Source: Artemisia argyi (Eukaryota; Streptophyta; Magnoliopsida; Asterales; Asteraceae). Taken from it: DNA of 64,000 bases. The translations under genes were made by a program, and so were the position numbers. Under the pieces are notes generated by a model. The model saw only the letters and a program-made list of their open reading frames with translations. It was not told where the DNA came from and did not search any database. Location of the stretch: positions 180,843,115 to 180,907,114 of the forward strand of contig CM060708.1 of NCBI GenBank assembly GCA_030686995.1, in the 5' to 3' direction. Below, piece after piece: positions 1 to 10,655 of the stretch; the first letter of the stretch is position 1; each line of letters opens with the position of its first letter.

Positions 1-1635
1 CCATAATGGATTGAATTGTTGCCGAAGTCGATGATTCCTTTTTTGACACGAATTTGCTTGTTCAAGCGGAGCTTGTTGATGTGCTTCTCCATCCGATACT
101 AATTTGAGAACCTTACGCATTTTGGAGAATCATTGGGTAAGTAAGTATAAAAGTGCAAGTACCACTTGGGCTTTTCTTATCAACTTATTACCGACATAAT
201 TCCATTTGGCATACACTATGGTTTCTATTCCCGTTCTTTTGGGAAACCATAATCCTAGTTGTGTAGTACCTTTTGATGTATCCACACAAGCTCTTCCTAA
301 AGAGTTGTTTTAGGATCTTTTCTAAAACGAGCACATAGAAAAACACTAAACATAATGTTGAATCTAATTGTTATGAGAATAAGTAGCATTCCGAACATTT
401 CTCTACGTTTAGTTTTACCTACGGATTTACTAATCTCATTCTTGATAAGTCAACAATAACTTAACCATTGAGAACAAGAGAGTAACTAGGAATGTCTTTA
501 AGTTAAAATCCCTTGCTTTTGGGCCTTGCTTTTATTATTAAAAAGTCTTTCAAATATTGACACTATAATCACTTGATTACTTTGAAAAATCTATTTTGTT
601 TCACTAGTTGTTTTACTCTAAATTCAAAAAACTATTTTTGTTGAATTTGTTTAGACACAACTATGACCTATAAATCAAGTTTTATAACTTATGTCAATTT
701 TACTTGATTCAATGTTTGACTCAAGGTGAGAAGATGTTATTTTGTACCTTTATTCTTAACGTTTTACACCACATACATGTCTTGCCATCATTGGACTTTC
801 GACTAAGTTATCATCTACCAAATATGATATCTTAGAAGGAGGAGATCACTCGTTAAATGTTATATTCAATGACTCCTCGACTCTTTGGGTTTTCTTACTT
901 AAGACACTATGAACTCTATTTGTTTTGAAAGAGTCCAAGAGGTACAACATCATGGGACTAAGTGTCACATTTGATGTGTAAATCCTAGATGTTGAAAACT
1001 CATTTTCTTCCATACATCCTAATGTATGCTAATGTAATTTATTTCACCTTGTGTGTTTTATGTGAGATTATCATAAAGGAGTGATTGAAGAAAAACACAA
1101 TTTAAGACACAAAGTATGGTGTTTGAGAATGTTGTTTAACAAAGGTTTGTTTTACAAGCATCACAAAAGTGTTAGACATTTTAACATTTAGGAGATTCTT
1201 AGTTAGCTCACTTGTAAGCAAGAGTTGAGTGAGACTCACTCAAGAGTTTCTCGTGTTTATCTCTTGATGGTTGAAGAACCAAAACACCTTATATCTCGTA
1301 CTAGTACTAATGATGAAATTCCTTGTTGCATAGAATCTAATCTTAGTTATTATTAATAGCAGGTAAACACTTTAGAGTATTACTAATAACACATATTCCA
1401 ACACATAATGCTAGAAACAAGAGACAATCAAAGTCAAGTTGAAGTAGTGCGTACCTTTTAAATTGCATAGAGATGCTATCAAGAGGATAAACACTGCGTG
1501 CAAAATCTTGGTTTGACGACACGCTTTGAAACTCAATTACTCATGTATCCAAGAAGGTTAGATAATCATATAAAGCATAAAGCTTGATAATCTTAATCCT
1601 TTTATCATGAGTTTCTATTAGAGATTGAATTATCT
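1..1635 (-). other. Internal region of copia element A, no usable reading frame
   Basis: This stretch lies downstream of the gag of element A in its minus-strand sense and upstream of the window edge. No long open frame remains on either strand. It is AT-rich and is read as the degenerate continuation of the gag-pol region or a non-coding insertion within it. The element's pol and 3' LTR must lie to the left, outside the window. I see no RNA gene or repeat in it. Confidence 0.4.
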
Positions 1636-2630
1636 CTAAATCCCACTTCTAGGTTTAACAAATTTTACTTGCTTTGTTTTATTAGTTGATTGTGCTTTGG
1701 AGTTAAATCCTAATCCAGTTTTATCTTTAAACAACCTTTGACTCCTCAACAATCTTTCAAGAGATTTTGAGCTTTCATCAAATTTAGCTATCCTTTTTCC
1801 TTTCTCATTTTGCTTTTTAATGTCATTTTTGTAATCTAGACATAATTTACATTCTAGATCATTTTCAACATTACTCTCAAGTCTAGACATTTTATCTTCT
1901 AACACGATTTCCTTTTCAAAGATATTCTCAAAAGATTTTGAAAACTCATTGTTAAAGATAGTTTTTAGGTCCATGTTGCATAAACGTTTAGACTCATTTT
2001 CTAGTTTAGAAAACTCTAGGATAAATTTGTCAAAGCAAAAGTGTTTGATTTCAAAATGTACCTTGCTTGATGTTTTATCTAGTTGAGAATCACAAACCAT
2101 ATGGTTGGCTTCATCTTCATCCGTGTTATTCCATGAATCGTAAGCAAGTCCACTAAGAGCTCGACATGAGTAATCATCTTCACTTACACCTTCATTTAAA
2201 ACATTTAAACTATTAGTACATGTATTTATCTCAACTAAATGTCTATCTATTAATATTTCTAAGACTTCTAATTCATATGTGAGATCAAATTGATCATCTT
2301 TGACTTGACATATTTCTTGATGAAAGTTTAACATATTTTTCCAAATATCATTAGCCGTTTGACAAAAATACATTCTTTCATATTAGGTACTAAAGCTTTA
2401 TAAATCATTGTTTTAGCTTTAGTATTTTTATCAAGTTTAAGATAGTTATCTTGGTTTTCAAAACTTGTTTTCTTTGGTTTGAAATCACCAAAAGACATAA
2501 TATGCCAAAGATCTTGATCAATTGATTTCACATAGTTTTCAAAATTACTTTTCCATTCAAGTAAGTTTTCTTATTCAAATAGCGGTGGGTTTTGAATAAG
2601 TTGCCCTTCTTTTAGATTTTTAAAATCCAT
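1636..2630 (-). pseudogene. Broken gag of Sirevirus-like copia element A
   Basis: Gag would form the element's cytoplasmic virus-like particle. The frame opens at an ATG at 2630, 50-70 bases inside the primer-binding site, as expected for copia gag. The N-terminal part reads VKSIDQDLWHIMSFGDFKP, the usual UBN2-type copia gag block with a Trp-containing core. A TAA interrupts it near 2571, and a frameshift near 2360 moves the reading to a second frame. That frame runs about 245 codons and is rich in Asp, Glu, Lys and Asn, probably coiled coil, ending in KQVKFVKPRSGI. No zinc knuckle is visible before the stop. Copia family is clear; the Sirevirus assignment rests on LTR and gag style and is inference. 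Confidence 0.75.
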
Positions 2631-2680
2631 GGATCGATCCAAGTTTTAAAATACATTCTATTTTAAAGATCTTGAGTAAC

Positions 2681-2696
2681 GTAGCTCTGATGCCAA
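2681..2696 (-). other. Primer-binding site of element A (initiator Met tRNA type)
   Basis: On the minus strand the bases read TTGGCATCAGAGCTAC, one base from the common plant copia site TGGTATCAGAGC. It begins next to the TG...CA end of the LTR at 2698, which fixes both the LTR boundary and the orientation. Confidence 0.85.
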
Positions 2697-2697
2697 T

Positions 2698-4092
2698 TGT
2701 GGAAAACTAGAAGGGGGGTTGAATAGTTTACCGCATTTTAGATCCTTTTTAGTTTGAATATCCTTTAAAAAACTTTAAATTTGCTTAAAGATATAAACAC
2801 AACTTTATATGTTTGATTCTTTGAAAAGCTTTCCATGTGAACATCAATTCTAACTTTACTTGTTTCATACTTTGAAAAACTTTACTTGTGATGATCCTAA
2901 CTTTGCTTGTTTAGTTCTTTGAAAAGCTTTATATTTGTTTGTAGATATAAACACAACATTATTTGTTTAATTCTATGAAAAGCTTTATATGTGATTAGCG
3001 ATTCTAACTAAAGACAACATGTAATAAGCAAAGATAAAGAAAGAAACGATCGAACCATAACACGATTGTTTATCGTGGTTCGGCTACAAGGACTCTTTTT
3101 CCTTGCCCTACATCCACGCCCCGAGTTTCCAACTCGAGAGTTATAAGCACTAATCAACAAGCTCCTTTCACCGGCGGAGAAAACCTTTACAACGTCGCTT
3201 ACACTTTTACCGACACTAAGCTAGATGTCGAGTTCTTTTACACGGGTACAACCATTCCCATCGTCGCTTACACTTTTACCGACACTAAGCTAGATGTCGA
3301 GTTCTTTACCAAGGGTACAACCACTCCCGTTAGTTCTTTTACAAGGGTACAACAACTCCCGACACACTACGTATTTTGAGGCCTAAAATACTAACCAATC
3401 ACTTCTACATACATGACACAAATGAAGTATAAACTACCAAAGCTTATACATGACCAAGCTAACAAGACTTGCAACTTTAGAGTTGAAGCTTGTAACTTCT
3501 TGAATGATCTTGTGAAGTCCCTTGCTACATAAGAGAATCACACAAGTCAAATGTTACTGAGTTAGTTGAGAGAGTATGTGAAAATATGTCCTAAAATCAT
3601 TACTTAAAACTAACAAATGGTTTGGTATTTATAGCAAACCATTCTGCAGGTCTGGCGGATACGGCGGAACCCTCAGATGGGTTCCGCCCGTGTACCCCCA
3701 GGATTCCGTCAGGGCTGCAGTTGGTTTTGCAATAAATCTTTCAAATCAAACAAGGTCACATCTCATTACACCTAGTCAAACACAAGACTTGCAAGCAAAC
3801 ATATGGTTAGTCAAACACTCTTTCTTACCATAAATGTATATTGACAAAGTTTGCCCTAAATGTGATGTGACATTACTATTTTAAGAAATAAATGTGATGT
3901 GATAAGACACTTTCTAATTTAAGAAATAAAAACAATGTTTTGTTTAAAAGGAAATTTAAACCTTAGTTTAAACAAGACTTAAACACTAAAGTGATGATTT
4001 ACTTTTAGCTAAAGTTCATACTTTGTCATTAACAAAACTTAGCAAAGTTCATAAAATATAAATAACGTTTTTAGGCGATATTTGTATTAACA
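2698..4092 (-). repeat. 5' LTR of copia element A
   Basis: Read on the plus strand the block starts TGTGGAAAACTAG and ends TTAACA, giving the TG...CA ends of an LTR of 1,395 bp. The primer-binding site abuts its left edge, so this is the 5' LTR of a minus-strand element. The right neighbour begins ATTGGG, and the second copy of that neighbour (24237) is preceded by unrelated sequence, so A inserted inside the 5' LTR of element B. The expected 5-bp duplication (ATTGG, 4093-4097) cannot be checked because the other end is off the window. An internal 69-bp tandem repeat lies at 3193-3361. Confidence 0.8.
3193..3361. repeat. 69-bp tandem repeat inside LTR A
   Basis: Two near-identical units start CGTCGCTTACACTTTTACCG at 3193 and 3262, 69 bp apart. 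A third partial unit (TTCTTTTACAAGGGTACAAC) follows to about 3361. The units lie in the middle of the LTR. Confidence 0.85.
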
Positions 4093-6470
4093 ATTGGGAA
4101 AGGATCAGATGGCTTGGACGATCGCAGAAGAAGCACATATCGCACGGATTGCCAAGCTGGCAATCCGTGACCCCCTCACCTCTTATCGGCTATAAGTAGG
4201 AGGCTAAGATTAGTGTTTAGGTGTGGAGTTTTGATTAGCGAAGCTCTACCCAACTACTTTCTCAGTTTTTAGTGTAATTGTAATCTTTACTTTTAATGAA
4301 AATCCGTTTTTATCTTTAATCATTTCTGCTTATAACTTTTACCTTATTGTTTTAGCTTGAATTCTCTTTAAATTTCAGCAGTAGCTTAGTTTTATAATCA
4401 CCTAGTTTACTTTTTCATTAAAATTCAGTTTCATTGAATTCCAATAGTTTACTGAAAAATCAAAAAATAGAAAAAATATAAAAATAGTTATGCTGAAATC
4501 AGTTTTCAAATAAGCTTGTTAATAGATCATATCAGCTTATCTTAGCTTCCTAGCTATGGTGAGCTTGTTGTTATATGTTTGCATCAGTTCTATCTCTTTT
4601 CTCATCAAAAGTCAACAGAAGTCAAATCTTCATGATTATGGAATGAACTGTGGTAAATTTTGATAGTCCACAGTGAATTAGGGAAGCACTTGGCCTGTCT
4701 AAAGACAGGCAAGCTTAGTGAACTCCTCTGTTCTAGCTGAGGAGCTTGATTTTGTAAGTCTTTGTTTCAAATTTCATTACTCTTAGTGCAAATTTATGAT
4801 TCTGTGAATTGGTGGATTTCAGTAGTGTTAGATTGTTGAATTAGCTTCTGTTAATGTTTTCTTAGCTAGTTTAATCTCTGTTTTGGTGATTTAAGGTTTG
4901 TTGCATAGTTTCATAGAGTTAGTATAGAAATTAGGGAGTGTTTGGATCATTTAGTTGTTGTGTTAAGTGGTTGTCATTTTTATGTTATATCTTCACTAAT
5001 AGACTACATTAGGTTAGTAATCATCTAATAGAGAGTAATATAGTAGTTTAGTTTATTAATAAGTCAAAATGAGGTTTCAAATTTATTAACTGTTAGCATA
5101 GTTATAATCAGTTGGAAGAATTGTAGTAGTGGTTACATAATAGGTTAATATAGCTTTATCTAGCTTAATTACAGCTTAATAATACAATAAGTAGTAGATT
5201 AAGTAGATTGAATTTGGATTTAGTCAACTGGTAAAAACTGTTTCAAAGTCAGCTGTTACATGCTTTTTGTTACTAATAGCTGCTGAATATGGGTGATTTT
5301 AGAGTAGCAGTTGGAAGTTTTAGATAGTTCTTTTACATTTTGTAGACACTCAGTAGTGAAGAGCAGCATTTGCCCCACTAATAGTGCAGCTTAGTGCTTT
5401 TTAGACTGCTTATCTTAGGCCTGCTTATTAGTAGTTTAGAACAAGTTTTTGATTTGGTTGATAGGACTTCTAGTGTTTTACAGAGCTTGTATTTGAGATT
5501 ATTTGATGTATCTGAGTTCCTGACAGTGTGTATTAGTGTTTTGCATTGTTCTTTGCTCAATGGCTTAAGCTGTTGCTTATCAACTTATTGTTTGGCTTAT
5601 TCTTGAACTGCTTATTGGTTGTACCACTCTTTCTATGTGGTCTCTGTTCATTTCTGAGTTTTACTTAGCTTATTAGAGTATTTTCCTTCTGTGTTTCAAG
5701 TTTCATATCAATTGTGTGACAAGTGACTATTAATAAGCACTTGCCACAAGCTGTTTTAGTCTAAATAAGCACGTCTGCTTCTTATTTCTTTTTCAAAATT
5801 TTTCTTCAAGCTTTTCATATTATTTTAGAATTTCTGTAAATTTTTCATATTTTTCTGAGTTGATTTGATATTTTTCTTAATTTTTCTTAGTTTATAATCA
5901 CTTTTTAATAATCAAAAATCAATAAAAATTCAGAAAAAGCTTCTAAAAATACAAAAATATTTTAGGAAATTCTTTTATAATATTTTAAATTTTTCATAAT
6001 AAGATTTATATTTTTCTCATTAGTTTTTACATTTTCCTTAATTTTTAATTCAAAAAATAGAAAATAATTCATAGAAAATAAATAAAAAGTCAAAAAAAAT
6101 ATTTTTCTTTTTCTCAAAATTCTTTTTATTAGTTTAAGATTTTTAGAAATTGTTTCACCTTTGTAGGATCATTTTTAGTTAAAAAGTTACGTTTTATTTC
6201 GTACGTGACGTTTAATTTTCGCGTTTAAATTTTCAATTTTAGATTTTAGATATTTGTGCATACCTAGCTTGTATTTCCGGCTTTATTCACTATTTCTTTT
6301 CATTATTTGAATTTCACCATCACAATTTTCACTATTCACTTTTCAATACACGGTTCACGAATCGATAAATCGAGATTCCATTCAACTTTCGTTGGGAAAT
6401 GACTCGGTAAATCCGTATTTCTCGCGGATTTCATCGATACTTATAAATATACTAAAATTGATCTTAATCA
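4093..6470 (+). repeat. 5' LTR of element B, left end removed by element A
   Basis: 2,378 bp that match 24237-26625 almost base for base in the same orientation. The right end is CTTAATCA, followed directly by the primer-binding site. The left end at 4093 is not a true LTR terminus: in the 3' copy the LTR continues leftwards. The block contains the TATA-like box near 4190 and a long AT-rich R-U5 segment. Short frames in it on both strands are chance. Confidence 0.85.
4190..4198 (+). promoter_or_regulatory. TATA-like box of 5' LTR B
   Basis: CTATAAGTA followed by GGAGGCTAAG. The 3' LTR has the canonical CTATAAATA at 24334-24342 in the same context, so this copy carries one base change. A transcription start about 30 bp downstream is expected by position. 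Confidence 0.55.
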
Positions 6471-6471
6471 A

Positions 6472-6493
6472 TTTTTGGCGCCGCTGCCGGGGA
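6472..6493 (+). other. Primer-binding site of element B (Asp tRNA type)
   Basis: TGGCGCCGCTGCCGGGGA, preceded by four T and immediately downstream of the LTR end at 6470. This sequence type is typical of the Athila/Tat lineage of Ty3/gypsy elements and sets B's orientation as plus. Confidence 0.9.
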
Positions 6494-7002
6494 TGGTCGA
6501 ATTGAGTTTTTGAATATTCGTTTTGAAAAATCGTGTTTTGATAAGCCTTCCTCTATGTTTTATATATTTTCTATAAAAATATAAAAATTAAAAAATTCAA
6601 AACACTTTTCCTAAAGTGTTTACAAAAATACAAAAATAAAGTTACAGCCTCGACTCTCCCGTGGAAGGGAGGGCGTTGTAAACCAAATAAGCTTCACAAC
6701 ATAAGAAAAACGAGAAATTAGTTGTTTATCGGATTACTTCAATTTCTACAACTGATTAAGCGGGAAATACGGAAGCTAAGACATTAAATTGCTAGCTAAA
6801 GCGAGAAATACTCTTATTTCGCGTCCCGTCGTGAGTGGTTTTGAAGGAAATGGTTTCAATTAACGTAACGTTTTATAAAAAGAAAAACAAAAGAAATAAA
6901 AAGTTTTTGAGATTTGTTTAAATAAAAAATAAAAAAATAAAAAGATTTTCTTTTTTCTTTTCTTCTTCTTTTTTTTTTTTTTTTTGATTTTGTTTTTGGT
7001 GT

Positions 7003-8936
7003 ATGCACACCCGCTCTTCTTTTGAGAGTCTTATATCACCTTTGTCAAACCCCGAGAGGGTAATTCGACACACACACCGTGTCCATTTCCCTAACGTTGT
7101 GGAAATAGATCCGAATAATCAACACCCTCCGGTGGGTGGAGATGATCACCAACACGTGCCGGCTCCCGATCTCCGAACGATGGAGGAGCTGTGCCAAGTG
7201 CCAACCCATGATGCATGGTAGAGGTGGCCCGATTGCCCCTCAAAATGTTGAGGCTACGATTTTGGACTAAAACATCATATGATACAACAAGTCCAAAATT
7301 CATGCCAATTTCACGGTTTGCCGGGTGACGATGCAAATCTTGATAAATATTTAACCATCACCCAAAGCATGAAACAACATGGGGTCTCCGATGACGCCCT
7401 TCGTCTTTCTCTCTTCCCCTATTCTCTAACGCATCATGCCACCGCTTGGTTTGATTGCCTTCCCAAGAACTCGATTCATACCTTCGAAGAAATGGTATCG
7501 AAGTTCTTGGCGAAGTATTTTCCACCATCGATGGTGACGAAGCTACGAAACGATATTAGTAACTTCTGGAAACTTCCCGATGAGTCTTTATTCGAGGCTT
7601 GGGAATGTTATAAGCTTGCTATTGATCGGTGTCCGAATCATAATATGCTTCTCGTTACGATAATTGATACATTTTATAATGGTTTGACTTTACGACATCG
7701 TGACACGATCAATGCTGCAGCCGGAGGTACTTTTATGAAACGTCATCCTGAGGATTGTTATGAACTAATTGAGAATATGACGGCTCATTATAATATTGGG
7801 ATTCCTTAGCCGAGAGGAATGAGCCTACGAGATCGACTGCGACTCATAATTCTTTGTATAATCCAGAGCTTGCTGCAATTACTTAGAAGCTCGATGATAT
7901 GTCGACGACTATGCTACGAATGCATCAAATGTATCAAACGACTCAGGATCAAACGAAAAACCGTCAAGTCAATGTGGTTAGTCATGGTTGTGAGACTTGT
8001 GGTGGTCCTCATTTGTATTATGAATGTCCGGGCACCGGTGTCTTTTCTCAAGAGAACGTGTATGCTGCAAATACGGGTAACAACGGTTATCCACCTCAAA
8101 GAGATCGGAATCTTCTCAGCTACCGTTCCACTAATTTTCTTGGACCACCCATTCTCGAACAACCCAACCAAGTCAATCAAGTAAACCAGAATCATAATGT
8201 GCAAAATCATAATAATCAAGGAAATCAAAATCAAAGTCGAGCTAATAACGGTTTTCAAAATCATAATCAAGGATTTAATCAAAACCGGGGTTTTCAAGGT
8301 AATTACAATCAAGGTCCGCCTCAAGGGAATTTTCAAAACCAAGGAAACTATGGAAACCATGGGAATTTTTAGAATGCAAATCATGGAAATCAGAATCATG
8401 GTAATTACCAAAACCGTGGGCAGAATTTCAACAATAATCAAAATCATGGTGTTATTCAAAATCCGTCGCCCACGGATGATTTGATTAAGCAATTGCTTCA
8501 AAACCAACAATCTTTTATGGCAAAATATGAAGAATCAACTCAGTTTTTTGCTAATCAAATTAGTGATATTAACAAACGTTTAAATGATCGACCCTCGGGT
8601 TCGGGTACTACTTCTCTTCCAAGCAACACGATCGCAAACCCGAGGGGCGAGATTAAGGTGATCACGACTCGCAGTGGGGTTTAATATGATGGACCTACAG
8701 CTGCTACTACCTCTTCTTCTTCGTCTCTTTCTAAGGTAGTGAATTGTGAGACCGAGGCGACAAAGGACCCGGTTCCTCCTACTAATAACGAAGGTTCTGA
8801 AAACGTCCAACCTCCGGTTGTCCATGCGTCAAAAGATAAAGAAAAAGTCGTTTTTGAAAACAATGTGAAATACAAATCAAAATTGCCATATCCATCAAGA
8901 TTTATTGATGAAGAGCTCCGTGCAAAATCTTAAAAA
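7003..8936 (+). pseudogene. Broken gag of element B (Athila type)
   Basis: The frame starts at the ATG at 7003, just after a T tract (6969-6985). The block 7279-7809 is a retrotransposon gag domain (FHGLPGDDANLDKYLTITQ, then LFPYSLTHHATAWFDCLP and FLAKYFPPSM). Further on lies a zinc knuckle CETCGGPHLYYEC (CX2CX3HX4C, near 8010), then an Asn/Gln-rich stretch to 8480. Breaks: frameshifts near 7205 and 7260, a one-base shift near 7795, then stop codons at 7884, 8370, 8682 and 8931 in what is otherwise a single frame. Gag would coat the element RNA in cytoplasmic particles; the Q/N-rich tail may drive assembly, which is inference. Confidence 0.85.
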
Positions 8937-9782
8937 CAAATGGAAAAGTTTCTTGATATTTTTCAAAAATTGCACTTTGATATAAGTTTCATGGATGCTC
9001 TTGTTTACATGCCAAAGTTTGCCTCAACGTTCAAAAACCTCATAAGTAATAAAGAGAAATTGCTTGAATTAGTTGAAACGCCGATAAATGTTCAATGCTT
9101 CGCTATTCTTCTCAAAAAGCTTCCCGAGAAGCTTGGAGATTCAGGAAAGTTTCTTATTCCTTGTTCGTTGAATGATCAAGAGGTTTAAAATGCCCTGGCC
9201 GATTCAGGTGCAAGTATTAACCTTATGCCATTATCGATCTATGAACAACTTGGAATGGGAGATCTTAAACCGACTAGAATGACTTTAGAGCTTGCTAATC
9301 GTTCGATTACTCATCCGGTTGGAATTGCTGAAGATGTTTTTGTTTGTGTGAATTCATGTACTTTCCCAGCAGACTTTGTCATTGTTAATTTCGAGGCCGA
9401 TCCGAGAGTTCCTCTTATACTAGGGAGACCATTTTTGCGAACCGCAAAAGCCCTAGTTGATCATTTTGAGGATACTTTAACTTTACGACGTGATGATGAC
9501 ATAATGATTTTTCGTGCCGATGCTTCAAAATCAAAGAAGTATACTGTTAAAAGCGTTGATGTTTGTGATTATTCCTTTGATGACTTTGTGAAAACTTTCG
9601 TCTTCGACTCTCCCCCATCATTTCCTCCGACTAAGGAATATGATTCTTTTTGGGAAGAGGTCGATGAATTCCTTGCTATTGATACGATTCCGTTTTCGGA
9701 GATTGATGAATCTTACTTTGATTCGGAGATAGATACTCTTTTTCTTGAAAATTTGTTTAACGATGAACTGTCAATCCCTTAA
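8937..9782 (+). pseudogene. Aspartic protease domain of element B, with stops
   Basis: Same reading frame as the end of gag. The segment 8940-9188 ([19 protein letters not shown]) is the conserved leader before Athila proteases. The protease proper follows: ADSGASINLMPLSIYEQLG with the DSGA catalytic motif near 9200, then VDFVIV and PLILGRPFLRTAKALVD near 9410-9460. A stop at 9186 sits just before the active-site Asp and another at 9780 ends the domain. Unlike element C, the frame does not go on into reverse transcriptase; it passes straight into an acidic repeat region. Confidence 0.85.
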
Positions 9783-10655
9783 GATAAAGTTAAGAAGAAG
9801 AATGAGCTTACGATTGACGATCCTATGGAGCCTGAGCTCGAGGAATTTTTACCTGACTATGAGAGTTTTTCATTTGATACGACTGAGGAGATTAGTGGCA
9901 ATCCCACTTTTTGTGCCGATCATTCTTATTCGACTTATGAAGCTTTCAAATTTGATATCGATCATACGAAAGAGACGAGTAGTGGCAGTACCACTTCTCT
10001 TGCTTTTATCTCTCTTCCGGAGTATGAGTCATTTTGTTTTGATAAGACTGAATGTGAGTTAGAAAAGTTTTCTGATCCAGAATATGAAAGTTTTTGTTTT
10101 GATCTTGAAAATGATCATGACCAGGGTGGTATTCTTAAAAATATCCCATCCCTACCACCCGGGAAAGTTTTTAAAATGAGCTTGAATGATAAGATTCATA
10201 ATTCTACAATTATGAAGTCTTCTTTTGATGATGATGAGTTTTTCATGATTGTTATCATGACATTCTTTCCATTTGTAACATTTGGTATGATTTCTCTTCT
10301 CCGTCACTCCGTCGGGAGTGAGGACATAATTTTTGACCCTGGTATCATTTCTAATAGTTTTCACTATTAGAATACCATCGGTTATCTCTTTGGGGTGAAA
10401 CATTCAAATAATTCATATGTTTATCCAAATATTTTGAATGAAAGCCCGAGTGAGATTATTTTTCCATGGATTTTTCCCCAAGGACAAATTAATTTGGGGA
10501 TCGATTCAAGCTCATGTGACTCGGTGAACAAAAACAAGCGCTTCGTGGGCGGCAACCCATGCTTATCCAATTTCATCTTCTTATTTTTCTTATTTCTAAC
10601 GAATAACGTGAGGAGGGGTGCCTCTTATACTCTTGTATTCCGTGGTTGTTTGTGA
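9783..10655 (+). pseudogene. Acidic repeat ORF downstream of protease in element B
   Basis: Continues in the protease frame after the TAA at 9780, with further stops at 10368 and 10653. The first 100 codons are rich in Asp, Glu, Phe and Ser and hold a recurring motif: PDYESFSFD (9852), STYEAFKFD, PEYESFCFD (10020) and PEYESFCFD (10077). A hydrophobic stretch (FFMIVIMTFFPFVTFGMISL, near 10240) and a later one (NFIFLFFLFLTNN, near 10570) might be membrane segments. The position matches where Athila elements carry their extra ORF, but I recognise no domain and assign no function. Confidence 0.6.

Noticed and set aside
5378..5560. 60-codon minus-strand ORF present in both LTRs of B (also 25521-25703)
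   Set aside because: The two copies are alike only because LTRs are duplicates; there is no start context or domain, and it lies in AT-rich U5.
8197..8510. Ile/Met-rich ORFs on both strands over the gag Asn/Gln region
   Set aside because: Shadows of the AAT/CAA-rich Q/N tract in other frames.
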